From positions 16,307,505-16,371,504 of the forward strand of contig OX438757.1 of the NCBI GenBank assembly GCA_949316235.1: a stretch of DNA of 64,000 nucleotides, in the 5' to 3' direction. The notes under the pieces are model-generated. The model had not been told where the DNA came from. It ran no database searches and saw only the letters and a list, made by a program, of their open reading frames with translations. Shown here one piece after another: positions 1 to 11,284 of this stretch. This stretch comes from Oegoconia quadripuncta (Eukaryota; Arthropoda; Insecta; Lepidoptera; Autostichidae). Position 1 is the stretch's first letter. Each line of letters begins with the position of its first letter. Made by a program: the position numbers and the translations under genes.

Positions 1-127
1 AATACACTAAACATCTCTTCGGAACCAGGTGCGAGCATAAGACCATACTCACTCTATATTTATTTCCATAAGTGTCATCAGAGCATTCCTAATCAATAAA
101 TGTAATAAATAACTATTAAAAACGAAA

Positions 128-282
128 AAACCCGCCAGCATATTTTGTATTTTGCTGGCGCCAATTTGGATATTTACTGTCATAAAATTTATTATTTATT
201 AAGTATATTCTATTACATTCTAGGGATCAAGGCGAATTGAACGACAACGGACGGTGAATACGGACATGTGTAATTCAACAAT
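128..282. repeat. Dispersed repeat fragment
   Basis: The stretch shares the motif CAGCATATTTTGTATT and a following GCGCCA..TTGG block with 22432-22520 and 23325-23430. In the last copy it runs directly into a SINE B head. No coding potential was seen. Confidence 0.55.
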
Positions 283-505
283 AAATGCGAAAGTTTGGAT
301 GTTTGTTTGTTTGTTGCCAAATCACGGCGTAACGGCTGAAGGGATTTGGGTGAAATTTGGTATATAGGTAGAAGATACTCCGTATTAAGACATAGGATAC
401 TTTTTATCCCGATAAAGTGGGTAGTTCCCGCGGGAAAACCAAATTACTGCGATAAAGTTATTCCACGCAGGTGAAGCCGCGGGCGGAAAGCTAGTTTAGT
501 TATAA
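283..505 (-). mobile_element. Lepidopteran-type dispersed repeat (possible Helitron-like)
   Basis: On the minus strand this reads TAGCTTTCCGCCCGCGGCTT, then CGTGGAATAACTTTATCG, then CCCGCGGGAACTACCCACTT. Diverged copies lie at 18065-18520 and 26930-27450, both interrupted by other insertions, and there is a piece at 20136-20285. No terminal inverted repeats are visible. The Helitron link is only a guess. Confidence 0.6.
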
Positions 506-794
506 AATCTACATTATTAAATTAAAGTTACACTGTGAACTTCATTGCGTTCTAGAGGATGCTAAGATCTCCTAAAACAATTTTCTAAAAATTTAATCAA
601 TGGCTACTTTATATTTTCTAAAAATAGTTTATTGAGTTGTGAAATCGGTGAAATTTTTCACAAATAAAAACAAATTATAGATCGATTATTTCAAAAATAG
701 TTACAGGAGTTCTAAGTACATTCTCCCACGCAAAAAAATTCACAGTTGTAATTTTAATCTAATAGTCTATGTTTTATTACTAAATACCTATAAA

Positions 795-1670
795 ATCAAT
801 CAAAAATCAAAATCAAAAAATGATTTATTTTGTAGGTACACAGGGTACACTTAAAATAGTCAGATTTTACATTTTTAAAGCTACTGCTTGTTCAAAAGGC
901 AATTTTCCCCTGAGAAGAACAAGCAAGAAACTCGAGAGGTCGCTCTTTTAAAAAAAGGTTTTTATATTACAAAATTATTATTTTATATTATAATATTTCA
1001 TTATTAATTGTGAAATAGCCTGGTTATGCGAACGGGCTGGTTATGTCCATGATTGTTTATCATCTAAATAATCTGATATTTTATAATATGCTTTCTTAAT
1101 AAGTTTCTGTTTTATAGTATCTTTAAATTTATTGAAAGGAAGATTTTGTATATCAACAGGAACTTTATTGAAAAAGCGTATACATAACCCTTTGAATGAA
1201 TTACTGACTTTGTGGAGGTTACTTATGTGACCTGCAAGTTTATCTTTATTTTTTTTTATTTAATTTTTTTTTTATATGAGAGGGCGGCAAACGAGCATGC
1301 GGGTCACCTGATGGAAAGCAATCACCGCCGCCCATGGACACTCGCAACACCAAAAGGGTCACAGATGCGTTGCCGGCCTTTGAGGAAGGTGTAGGTTCGT
1401 TTCTTGAAGGTCCAATGTCGTACTCGTTCGGGAATACCGCTGCCGGAAGACCGTTCCACAGGGTGGTCGTACGTGGTAAGAAGTTTCTTGAGAAATATTT
1501 CTTGTATTGACATCATGTTTATCACTATTTTTCCTAAATGATGCTATATTTTTTTTGACATATATTAGATTTTCAAAAATTCTACTGTGACGAAAAGGTT
1601 AGAATATTATACTCTTTAAATCTGTCTCTAAGTGACACTGCAGGTCACTTGCAGGTCTATACTACTCGTA
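795..1670 (-). mobile_element. LINE-E 3' end remnant, interrupted by LINE-F
   Basis: This is the minus-strand 3' end of a non-LTR retrotransposon with an oligo (TTTTGA) tail near 795-825. Just inside is a decayed RT C-terminal coding tail like the one at 29881-30069 (FNKFKDT...[10 protein letters not shown]). Bases 1236-1495 are a later insertion: the copy at 47290-47460 runs through the same sequence uninterrupted. Confidence 0.7.
1236..1495 (-). mobile_element. LINE-F 3' end insertion
   Basis: The minus strand codes a LINE RT C-terminus ending [18 protein letters not shown] and stop, followed by a 3' UTR (GCATGCTCGTTTGCCGCCCT) and a poly(A) tail facing low coordinates. Related copies are at 33025-33240 and 35205-35460. 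It sits inside LINE-E. Confidence 0.75.
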
Positions 1671-1864
1671 TATCTAAAGCAAGCTACCAATTTCTTAGAA
1701 AACGTTTTTATACTGTCATGTCAATGTACACTATTCATGTGCAAAAAATCACAGCCTTTAAGATTATAGGAAGTTAAACGTGTATCCTTACTGGACTATT
1801 ATTTATCTGTCACTAACAATTACCTGTCACCGACTGGTGTTTTATACAAGACTTGACATTTTAT

Positions 1865-2085
1865 TTATTTATTTTTTTTTTTTTAAACTGGTTTCGCTTT
1901 TGACTACAATCTCACCCGATGGAAAGTGACGATGTAGCCGAAGATGTATCACGCACACCGAGTAAATGCCTATTCACTCTAGACTTGAAGATCCCAAGGT
2001 TGTAAGTGTCGGGAAAAACCGACGCGGGCAGTGAGTTCCATACCTTAGCGGTCCGCATTATAAATGATGAAGCAAATTTATAGAA
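1865..2085 (-). mobile_element. LINE-M RT C-terminal remnant
   Basis: This matches 18186-18454 (shared GAAGATCCCAAGGTTGTA). In the better copy the minus strand reads a decayed RT end with SYNLGIFKSRVNKHILG. It is 5'-truncated. Confidence 0.6.
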
Positions 2086-2204
2086 GAATGAATAAAATTA
2101 TGAAACGCCCTAATAACCCATCTAAGGCGCCAGCCATTGCTTAACTTCACTAATCGAAAGTGAATAGCGAATACGACGATGAGTGCTTTATGTATGAACA
2201 CACA

Positions 2205-2445
2205 TAATAAATAAATAATAAATAAATATTTCGGACACTTACACCAATCATCTAGTCCCAAACTAAGTGAAGCTTGTACTATGGATACTAGATAACGGAT
2301 AGCATACATAAATATTTATATAAACATCCATGACTCAGGAATAAATGTTCATATTCATCACATAAACATTTACCCATCGCGGGATTCGAACCCGCAACCG
2401 TTGGTTTCGCTGACAGGGTCACTATCCACTACGCCAATCCGTCGT
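2205..2445 (-). mobile_element. SINE B, near full length
   Basis: This is a tRNA-derived SINE on the minus strand. The head has box-A-like TGGCGTAGTGGATAGT and box-B-like GGTTCGAATCC. The body includes ATCCGTTATCTAGTATCCAT and the 3' end GTGTCCGAAATATTTATT. Other copies are at 23430, 20010, 27990, 52500 and 59573. It is not a tRNA gene. Confidence 0.85.
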
Positions 2446-2599
2446 ACGTCGGTAATGAAAAATTTGTATCGACGAACGTAGAATCTCCAACTTTTTTGAA
2501 GTCGGTTAAAAAGTAAGTAAATGTGTCAACTTTTGTGACACGCATATTGTGGTGACAATTCGAAAAATGTCATTTCTGACAAATTATCGACTGGTCAAC

Positions 2600-2799
2600 C
2601 TTTTGTGTGCCCGCCCACGACTGACTTCTTGTAGGACCGATAACCGGGCTGATTTTTTCATCAATACTTTTATCACCGATATTGTGACCGATATTTTGTA
2701 GGACGTGGGCGTTGAAACATTGCCATCAGTACGTTCCATTTTTTTCCTACAAAAAATCGGTCACCGACTATCGGTCGTGGGCGGGCAGCCTACAAAATG
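2600..2799. mobile_element. MITE with CCCGCCCACGAC inverted ends
   Basis: The left end TTTTGT..GCCCGCCCACGAC is mirrored at the right end as GTCGTGGGCGGGCAGCCTACAAAA. The interior repeats the motif ACCGATATT. It is a 200-bp non-coding inverted-repeat element. Confidence 0.65.
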
Positions 2800-2829
2800 T
2801 TCTTAATGGTGTAGATTCGGATGTACACC

Positions 2830-2925
2830 AACTAAACTAAAACCAGTTTTAAAGGAGTACTATTTCTTTCTCCCTGGAACAGTACGATGCGACGGCACCA
2901 CTCCAAAACTGGTTTTAGTTTAGTT
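2830..2925. repeat. Perfect 21-bp inverted repeat (hairpin)
   Basis: The arms 2830-2850 and 2905-2925 are exact reverse complements (core CTAAAACCAGTTTT) around a 54-base loop. It lies about 400 bases past the stop codon of the LRR gene, near candidate AATAAA signals at 2956-2961 and 2975-2980 on the minus strand. It could be a small foldback element or a 3' RNA hairpin. Confidence 0.7.
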
Positions 2926-3323
2926 TAGTAAATGAAAAATAAATAACACCAGCATTTTATTTGTAGCTAAATCATTTATTGATCTTCCATTCGAAATAGC
3001 TTCTACTTACATTATAATGACCATTAAAATAATACCATAATTTGTCACTCACACATCATAACCATCTAAGATTACTAACATTAAGGCCTCTCATACAAAC
3101 AAATCATTTGTTAAGTCAAACATTTTTATCATTATGAGCAAATTTTCGAATATCATTATTACCTGCTGCTACTAGTTTTATGTCATTTCTCTATACAAAA
3201 AAGTAAAAATAACTTTAATATATCATTTGCTTTCTAAAGCACAAAATGTTTTTGGTAGTGTTCACAGGGTTCACAGTTAATTCTAATCACTGAAACTTAG
3301 CAAATATAAGTATTGTACTTAAT

Positions 3324-5470
3324 TCATTTTATCAATTTACTAAGAAGTTGTAATTGGCTCGAATTAAACTTATTCAGAATTGTTCGCAAATATTGCGTCT
3401 GCTCTTTCACAGCTTCTAATATTTTCTGATTCGTCACCAGGAGTCTCTCGTCTGCCATGATATACTTAGTCTCAGGGTATTGTTGGATTTCCCCTATTTC
3501 CACCTTTTTCTGCACACACGGTACACCTTCAAGTAAATTACCCATATACCCAGCACTGATTTTGTGGACCGTTGGTCTCATCTTCGAATAGCCGTTATTG
3601 TAATCTTTTAAAGCCAGACTCAACCAGTCGCATGTAAAATGGTTGCCTTCGAGATACACCCTCAAATCAAACTTATGGCCAAACCAAGCGTTGTAATCTA
3701 AGTAATTCATTTCATTGTATCTTAAAGATAAAACACTGAGGCCTTTTAAATCTGTAAGCAACTTTGAATCTAAGTACGCAATATTGTTAAACGACAGATC
3801 TAAGTTAGATAAAGTAGACAGTCCTTCAAATGCTCCGTATTCAATCGATTCCAATTCATTATGACTCAAATACAGAGTCTGTAAGTGGAGCAACCGATGG
3901 AATGACGATGGACCAATTTCTTTAATTTTGTTGTAACTTAAATCCAAAGCCGATAAGCTCATAGGCAAAAGCAGTGAATTTTTATCTAATTTCTGAATGT
4001 CATTTCCATTCATTTCCAAAATTTTTAACTCGTTTTGATAAATCAAATTTATTAAAGCTACATCTGATATCTTGTTCGAGTGTAGTATCAAAATATAAAG
4101 ACGCAGTCCTTCACCTATCGGGATGTGCAGCTTAGACAGACCGTTATTTGACAAGTCTAATACGCCACCTTCTGGATGAAACATTTTAATGTTAATTCTA
4201 TCCAGCTTTTCCATTTCATTATTCGTCATGTTAACATATTTCAGATTGTAATTATTGCTGAAAGTCTCATCGGCAATGAAATTTAAATGATTGTATGATA
4301 AATCCAAATTTTGCAAATTAGCCATCGCAGAGAAGCTTTTAAAATATAAGTGTGTTAGAAAATTGGTGCTCAAATTTAAATATTTCATATCCATTAAGTC
4401 GTCTGGATTAACATTGAAATTCGTCAATTTGTTACAGGATAAATCCAGAGACATCATTTGAACGATGGACTGAAATGCGTTATATTCAATATTGCTTATG
4501 GAATTTTTTGATAAATCTAATTTAGTCAATACATTAACCTTATGATTTCTCAATTCTCTGGTAAACCTTGCTGTCAGTTCTTTCGAAGTGCCATTTGGTA
4601 ATGATGTTAAATGATTCTCAGATAATATGATCTTACAAATTCCTCCAAAATGTTCCCAGTGTCTGGAAAACATAATCGGTTTCAATTGGTCTAACTCGTT
4701 TCCAGAAACATCGAAAGTTTCTAAATGGCGTATAATTTTAAGTGACGTTTCATCGATATTCTGTATTTTATTCCCCCTCAAATACAAATGTTTTAAAATT
4801 TTGAGGTTATTAACAGCCCCATTCAAGTCTTTAATTCTGTTGTTGTTCAGTCTGAGTATTTCTAAATTGGTTAGATTAGAAAAAGGTTCCTCGTTTAAAT
4901 CTGCAATATAATTGAAGGAAAGATCGAGTTCAATCAGAGATGTTAATTCGGCAAATGCATCACCAGGAATATCTTGAATTTCGTTGTATGCTAGGGAGAG
5001 CTTTCTCAATTTATTTGGTGCACTCTCAAATTGAAACAGGTCTCCTATGTCTTCTAAGGCATTATGTGATAACTCTATGTACTCCAAACGCTTAAGCTCA
5101 TAGAAAGGTTCACCACTTATTTCGTTCATTCTATTATCCGCCAGCAACAGATCTTTTACTAGTGGCATGTACTCTAAGAACGAAAGACTGGTCTTTGGCC
5201 ATTTTGCACCAGATACTCTGAAAGTTGTTATCGATGACAAGATATCTGTCTCGATGAGGCGTTCGTCGAACTTCTCAATAGCATTCGAGAGTGTTACGTC
5301 TACATTGACAGCAGAGTTGATGGATCCTTGACATTCAGAAGGTAGGCTTACATTCCGGATGGTGCCGTAGCAGTGGATACGAAAGGAGCAGAATCCGACG
5401 CTATGGATTCTGTCAAGGGGACAGTAGCAAGCGGCGAGTGATGCCAGCGACAGGATGAAGAGTGGGTAAA
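3324..5470 (-). CDS. Secreted leucine-rich-repeat protein, main exon
   Basis: This is one 2147-base exon giving 714 residues; the splice acceptor is TTTCAG just above 5470 and the stop is TGA at 3324-3326. The exon opens in a hydrophobic signal-peptide-like run (LFILSLASLAA) followed by a Cys-rich N-terminal cap (CYC, FCSF, HCYG, ECQG). About two dozen 23-25 residue LRRs follow, with the pattern LxxLxLSxNxI. A C-terminal cap with NHFTCDW and GVPC comes next, and the protein ends in a short helical, coiled-coil-like tail (KILEAVKEQTQYL). The layout resembles Toll ectodomains, chaoptin or mosquito LRIM immune proteins. No transmembrane segment follows the cap, so it is probably secreted. The initiator Met lies in an upstream exon that I could not place; phase 1 is needed. 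Ligand and role are unknown. Confidence 0.9.
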
Positions 5471-6489
5471 CTGAAAGAGAAATACAATTTTATTGCATTT
5501 GGGGTGGAAAACTTTGGACCCTGGAGCTCTCTGTTATAAGGAGCTAGCGGTAAGACTTGTCGACATCTCATGTCAATTCAATTAAACTCAATTCTTTATT
5601 GTAATCCATAATGTATGCATAGGTGGTCATATGAAAAAAAAAACAATAGTTCTAATGGACCCTCTCGGGCACAACAATTAGGAGAGAAGAGGACGATTCT
5701 TACGAAACATAATGTTATATTATATTATCAATAACATTAATGAATAGTTTATCATTTAAATATTCATCAATTGTAAAATAACATTTATTAATTAAGAATT
5801 GCTTCAGTATTTGAATAAATAAATATACTTAGTTTAGTTTCTTATTAATAAAGATATTACAAACTTTTCTTTTTTTTAATGATTTATTGGAAATGACAGC
5901 CATAATTACAAATTTAAAATATAAGTTATACCTTTAGAAGCCAAAATAGATCTCAGTAAGTTTATACATAGCTTATTTTGTTACCTTATCTATCGAGACA
6001 TCAAATTGTTGTGTTTGTGTGTGTAAGGAAGAGAGAAAATGTATGGAGTAATATGTGCGAGTGTGTGTGTGTGTATGAGTTGTTGATTGTTGATTGATTT
6101 GAACTGATTACGACTCAGATGAAAAATTTCCAAAACCGAAAATTCTTCATTGTATTCTCGCAAACATCGAATCATAGGGGAGTGGTGAGCATAGTTAGTT
6201 CTTGTTCTGGGGTGTGACATAAGCTCCGAGCACGAAGACGTAAAGGTGTGGCAAGTGTAATGTTAAGCTGGAAGTTGGCAACATCAACCTTTTTCTGTGA
6301 CGTAGTATGATGTAGTATGACGCGTCGGGATGTTTTCCCTTTTAGTGTAAAACTTTGGATGTATTCTTACGAATTTACAATATTTCCAAGATGCCAACCC
6401 AACGGTCAGCACATAGACCTTGCCCAGAAAGGCCGAATCGTTTCGCGCGATAGCATATGCGCGTTGGCCAGCCACTAAACGCCAATACA
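5471..6489. other. First intron or upstream region of the LRR gene; no exon recognised
   Basis: The sequence is AT-rich with a short GT-rich microsatellite at about 6005-6080. A small exon encoding the start of the signal peptide should lie here or further right. Several ATGs exist on the minus strand, but none has a convincing donor and phase. Confidence 0.4.
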
Positions 6490-6681
6490 TTGCATCCACA
6501 ATCATCGTGCGAATTTAAAACACGCGCGCAAAGTGCTAAATTTTCAAACGCAAAACATATTAGTCGACAAAGGACAGGAGCGACAAGAGTCGCAAAATAT
6601 AACACGTGGGAGTCGACGAATCTGGCGAATGGCACGCAATTGCGCGCGTGTTTTAAATTCGCGCGATGCTTGTGGATGCAA
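6490..6681. mobile_element. CpG-rich hairpin MITE
   Basis: The arms 6490-6536 and about 6633-6681 are inverted copies: TTGCATCCACA at the tip, then GCGAATTTAAAACACGCGCG. They are much richer in CG than the flanks. Frames crossing it come from palindrome structure, not coding. Confidence 0.75.
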
Positions 6682-6902
6682 TTTATAGCAAGATGATTAT
6701 AGTATTTCGGGTGTTTTCGTAATTTCCAATTTAATATTAAGACAAAGTATGTGTTTGATTGTAATAGTTTAATCTTTAAATGTCACTAGTGGTTACCCAT
6801 CCAAGGACATGTAAAAAAAGAAAACACAAATAAAGATAATGATATTGAAAATAGACATTCTTTTGAATTAGGTATCCTTAGAATTGGACACTCTCAGAAA
6901 TG

Positions 6903-7009
6903 TATGTTATGTAAGTATGTTTATCCGTTATCTAGTATCCATAGCACAAGATTTGCTTAGTATGGGACTAAATGATTGGTGTAAGTGTCCGAAATATTTA
7001 TTTATCTTA
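6903..7009 (+). mobile_element. SINE B tail, 5' truncated
   Basis: Only the 3' body is present (ATCCGTTATCTAGTATCCAT to GTGTCCGAAATATTTATT). The tRNA-like head is missing. Confidence 0.7.
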
Positions 7010-7897
7010 CCCGCCATGTTGATTTCTCGTCTCCACAGGAGCTGACTGATCTCCAAGAACTGCGTAAGAAAAGAAGTATTATTTAGAAATACAATCGCAA
7101 AAGTAGGGTTTAGACTAAAATATAGGGTCAATAATACTTCTAACTATAAATTAAAAAATAGAATACTCCCGACACCATTGATGGAACAAATGATTATGTC
7201 GTCCATGTTGACTGAACCAAAATTTAGTGTTAACCGATTTCCATCAAACATGGCTAAGAACATATCTTTGGGTATAATCAAAAAATTTCACACAATTGAA
7301 AACCCTCAAAAGACATCATTGAATTACACCAAGTGTTAAAAGCTAGATATCTTTAAAACGACTGAACCGATTTCATTAAACTTAAGAAAGTTTTCAATAT
7401 TATAAAAACCGTTCTCAAATCCTGGGGACACAACACCGTCAAACACTTCACACCCGTCGTTTTTCGTCTGGGGTTAATAAAACGAAAATTAAGATAACCC
7501 CCGAAAGACAGATAAACAAATAGTCCAGTAAAAATACTTAATTTTTGTGCTGTAACTTCCTATATATATATTTTTTCCTATATATAGTCTTAAAGTTCCT
7601 GATGTTTTGTAGAAGGACAGAGTGATGTGTGGTTTCAGTACCAAATAGAATAAAACCAACCTGTCTCTTCCCAAGGGTGTCATAAAAGGTGACTAAGGGA
7701 CTTTACACCAAAAAAAACATCTATAGTTTTGCACGTTACAACGGCAAGTGGCTCACCCCCTGTCACGTGTGCATTTCTGTTGTGAACCGTGGATGTTGTT
7801 CCAATCATTAAACATTTAATGTTTGGAACACCCAAACGCTATTGTTTGGAATATCTCTGACCACCCTATTTGGGATAAAGGTGGGCTTATGTTATGT
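7010..7897. other. Intergenic; repeat N at 7722-7895
   Basis: Bases 7010-7720 show nothing I can identify. Bases 7722-7895 match 19048-19210 (CACCCCCTGTCACGTGTG and GTTTGGAATATCTCT), with the end also at 18612-18680. The repeat directly precedes a SINE C copy here and at 19211. Confidence 0.5.
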
Positions 7898-8201
7898 ATT
7901 TTTTTTTATGCACAAGGGTTAGCACTTGACCTCAATCACACCTGATGTTAAGTGAAGATGAGGCCGAAGGTGGAAGCATACTGACCCGGAAACCCAAATA
8001 TTTGGGGAACTGGCTATCTTATCTCTGACAACCGGAACACAACAATTCTATTAACATTGCTGGTTGGCCGCAGATTTAGATAAGACGGTGGTAGCTAGCC
8101 AGGCGGACATATAAAATGCCCTACCATCAACCAAACCGAGCTTGAACCCGCGACCTCCGATTCGTAAACCCTATGTGGTTTACATTGAGCCACGTAGGCG
8201 G
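7898..8201 (-). mobile_element. SINE C
   Basis: This is a minus-strand copy of the commonest SINE in the window. Its head is tRNA-like (GCCTACGTGGCTCAATG here), with box B around GCGGGTTCAAGC. The body carries CTGGCTAGCTACCACCATCTT, and the 3' end CATCAGGTGTGATTGAGGTC is followed by A-rich bases. Confidence 0.85.
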
Positions 8202-8284
8202 TTAAATGTATGTAGTAAATATGTATGTAGAGCAAATAAAAATGTTTCCTAACAACTCTGTAGCTTCCTTTAGGTATAGTATAG

Positions 8285-9080
8285 ATATTTAGTTATAAAA
8301 CCTACTAGATTATATTAAAGTTACCACTGTGAACTTCATTGCGTTCTAGAAGATGCTAAGATCTCCTAAAACAATTTTCTAAAAACTTAATCAATGGCTA
8401 CTTTATATTTTCTAAAAATAGTTCAATGAATCGCGATATTTTTCTTTGATCGCAGTGAAATTTTACAGGAGTAATTACAGGAGGTCTATGTATATTCGCC
8501 GACGCAATGAAATTGACAGCGGTCATTTTAATCATATGGTCTATGTGTTAATACCAAATGTCTATATTATATCAGGTCCTTACCTATGAAATTGCAGTTT
8601 TGTATGAAGAATTTCATTAAGACTGTTTTGTCCATACAAACATTTTTGATTTTTTTTTGGGAACGGCAGTTCCAAACTTAGCTAAACTTTGTGTGTAGTA
8701 TCGGATAACATTAAGTTAAGTATAGGCAGCGTTAATTTTTAAAAGTAACCGCATTATAAAAGTTTCAGCGAATCTAAGAAATGATTATGGCAAGCATATG
8801 AAAAGAGCTCTGTTCAAATTTTTTTTATTATGTGATTTAGTCCAGAAATTAAAAAAATATTCAATTTTCCAAAAAAAAAAACAAATTTGGATATAGCTTT
8901 GAAAATCGCAGACATATGATTAACGAAGAAAAAAAGCTCCAATTTCATAGGTAAAGACCCAATATCTAAAGCAAGCTACCGAGGTGTTATTTTTTTTTAT
9001 TCCATTACTGACAGATACTCTATCTATGTGCAAAAAATCACGGCCTTTAAGATTATAGGGAGAGTGTATTCTTTACTGAA
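8285..9080. repeat. Repeat X second copy, split by a MITE
   Basis: Blocks 8285-8570 and 8965-9075 correspond to 506-794 and 1670-1800. The intervening 8571-8964 is a mariner-like MITE. Confidence 0.65.
8571..8964 (+). mobile_element. Mariner-like MITE
   Basis: It is a 394-bp non-coding element with terminal inverted repeats (GGTCCTTACCTATGAAATT left; AATTTCATAGGTAAAGACCC right) and TA-rich flanks. The family recurs at 14966, 31812, 34139 and (end only) 44010. The Tc1/mariner assignment rests on TA-type insertion and TIR shape; no transposase is present. Confidence 0.75.
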
Positions 9081-9240
9081 AACCAATTGTTTTAAAAGAT
9101 ATAGCATTTAGATACATATTATTTACGCCACTGCGTTCACACACATACACAAAAAAAATAATATTGAAATATACACACATATAAAAGAAAAAAAACAGCA
9201 AGAAAATACAAAAGAGACCGTGTGCCGCACTTAATAGAAC

Positions 9241-9584
9241 CAGATTATTTATTTTCGAATGCGTTGTTTGCGTAGTTCTTAGCCATGTGCCATGGAAATC
9301 GAATGTTTTGAAGATACAGTTTTTTCTTTTACTTTTCAAACACGATTTACCACAAATATATAAGCAGACAAGGATACTAATATGGGCGATAATTTTATGC
9401 ACTCGTACTTGTAGGGGTTGTAACTGAAAATCTGTCTTTCGCTCTTTGTGTATGACATATATTTTTGTGGTAAATCGTGATTGAAAAGTAAAATAAAAAC
9501 TATATCTTCGAAACATCTAATTTCCATGATACATGGCTAAGAACTAGGCAAACAACGCTTTCGAAAATAAATAATCTGCTTCTA
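9241..9584. mobile_element. Long-arm foldback element
   Basis: Arms of about 120 bases (9241-9359 and 9464-9584) are inverted copies with roughly 90 percent identity by eye: AGATTATTTATTTTCGAA at the tips and ACGATTTACCACAAA at the inner ends. The loop is about 105 bases. Open frames on the minus strand here come from the palindrome. Confidence 0.85.
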
Positions 9585-10107
9585 TTCAGTTCAGCCGTTT
9601 TACCGGTAAAATCACACTGTCAGGCACAGACCTTCAAACATATAACACCCCTCATTATCCGTCGGGAGTTAAAAATTATGGCAATTAGCTTAAGAATTCG
9701 GGAGTGGAATTGCTTCTTTAATATGGCGACCCGTTAAATCCTTGTATTTTCAAAGGTAAACTGATTTAATTGCATCTTTATGATACATAAATGTAATTGA
9801 GACAATTGTTCTATAAATAATTACTATTATGATATCTTACCCTTATATTATAGCCATCAGTGCGATGAATTGACGTCCAACTATCACTATAATTCAAAGT
9901 CCAAATGAGAGCGACACGGCGTAATAAAATTCGACCTCTGGTATTTGTGCTGAGCATAAGAAATGGGAACACCTAGGTATGGTCAAAGAATTTACAAACA
10001 ATATGCATGTTAAGTAATGCCAACAACGTTCTGTCTCTGGGCGAAACGGTTTGTTCGGTAATAGTTTACTTGTCGGCATTTGAAATGCTTGAAGCAGTGT
10101 CTATTCT

Positions 10108-10270
10108 AAGGCACGTATTTCAGAATGTTGCGCAAGCGTAGATCTGCGCTTGAGCATAGAAAGAGATGCCGCTAAGTATAATATGTAACTAGTAAGTTAC
10201 ATAAAGCTGTCCCTTTTTAAATGTCCTCAAGCGGAGGTCTCTGTTTGAGTGACATTCTGTAATATGGGCC
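10108..10270. mobile_element. Short MITE (CAGAATGT ends)
   Basis: The ends AAGGCACGTATTTCAGAATG and its mirror CATTCTGTAATATGGGCCTT enclose CTGTCCCTTTTTAA. Relatives are at 23878-24008 and 60740-60862. Confidence 0.65.
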
Positions 10271-10373
10271 TTCTTTTCTTTTTTATGCACGACGGACCTC
10301 AATCACACCTGCTGTTAATTGAAGATGAGGCCGAAGGTGGAAGCGTATTGATCCGGAAACCCCGTCTAATTTG
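10268..10373 (-). mobile_element. SINE C 3' fragment
   Basis: The 3' third of SINE C (GAGGCCGAAGGTGGAAGCGT), truncated at the head side. Confidence 0.65.
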
Positions 10374-10648
10374 GTGTTATTTTTTTGTAACAGATTCGGT
10401 ATGTACCAAAAACATACTAGTAGGTAGATAATATTAATAATAATATTACTTAATCATCTACCTACATGATTTTTATTAATTACAGTTATAACATTTCCTA
10501 ATTTAGTGGATAAATGGTTGGAGCCTCAGCAAAATAGCTGTTTTTCAGTCTCCCCCTCGTAGATTCACTGAAATAGAACGCATAACACGCCAGAAGTTGT
10601 CGTATACTATAACATTATTGGCTACAAGCTTCATGCAAGTAAACATTT

Positions 10649-10917
10649 CGACGACCTGTTTTGTGTAGTGGTTAGCATCTCTGACCACTATACCAAAAGG
10701 TTGCGGTTCGAATCCCACTAGGAGCATATATTTGTGTGATGAATATGGACATGTGTACCCGAGTTATGGATGTTTTCATTTATAATTAGTATTTATTTAC
10801 AAAAAAAAATGTATTTATGTAGGTAGTAGTAGTCAACCATCTGGTATCCACAACACAGGCCTATAGTTGTTTACTGTGGAACTAGATGGCGCTGTATCTA
10901 AGGATATTTATTTATTT
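10649..10917 (+). mobile_element. SINE A
   Basis: This is a tRNA-headed SINE: box-A-like TGTGTAGTGGTTAGC, box-B-like GGTTCGAATCCC. The body has CAACCATCTGGTATCCACAA and the 3' part AACTAGATGGCGCTG. It is inserted in repeat Y. Confidence 0.85.
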
Positions 10918-11043
10918 AGTTATGACCAAAACAAAAAGGGGAGAAAAATAATAATAATTAGAAATAACAATAATATTCATTGACGAACGACACCTACAAT
11001 TCCTATATAATTATAAAGCTAATCTCACAAATCTTAAATATTG

Positions 11044-11066
11044 GTAATCAGTAATCAGTAATCAGT
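11044..11066 (-). repeat. Heptamer tail of LINE-K
   Basis: Three tandem copies of GTAATCA (TGATTAC on the element strand). Short tandem tails instead of plain poly(A) are typical of several non-LTR clades. Confidence 0.75.
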
Positions 11067-11284
11067 CATTTATTTACATAAGAATATAGTAATGTAGGTA
11101 CAGGTGTTATAATCTTAGTTAAGTTTCTATATTCTACCAAATCGGCATGTAAACATTATTTATTCTATAAAACATCTAAAAAATACATTCAATAATAAAC
11201 ATAATTCTTCCGTGCTATATTGATACGCAATGTCGTAATAATTTTTTTTTTTTTTTTATACAATTAAATTTATCCATGTCAAGT

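Larger units (their letters stand above)
506..1860. repeat. Repeat X, interrupted by LINE-E
   Basis: Blocks 506-794 and about 1670-1800 match 8285-8570 and 8965-9075 in order (for example AACTTCATTGCGTTCTAGA and TCTAAAGCAAGCTACC). Here the repeat is split by LINE-E. In the other copy it is split at about the same place by a mariner-like MITE. No frame of interest was seen. Confidence 0.65.

Noticed and set aside
6284..6696. Several overlapping frames near 6.3-6.7 kb
   Set aside because: They come from the CpG-rich hairpin MITE.
9073..9516. 147-residue minus-strand frame
   Set aside because: Covers the arms of a foldback element; composition is low-complexity (poly-Phe) and no family is seen.
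10649..10917. tRNA gene (A and B boxes)
   Set aside because: The tRNA-like head is followed by a fixed repeat body in many copies and no acceptor stem closes, so this and the similar heads are SINEs.
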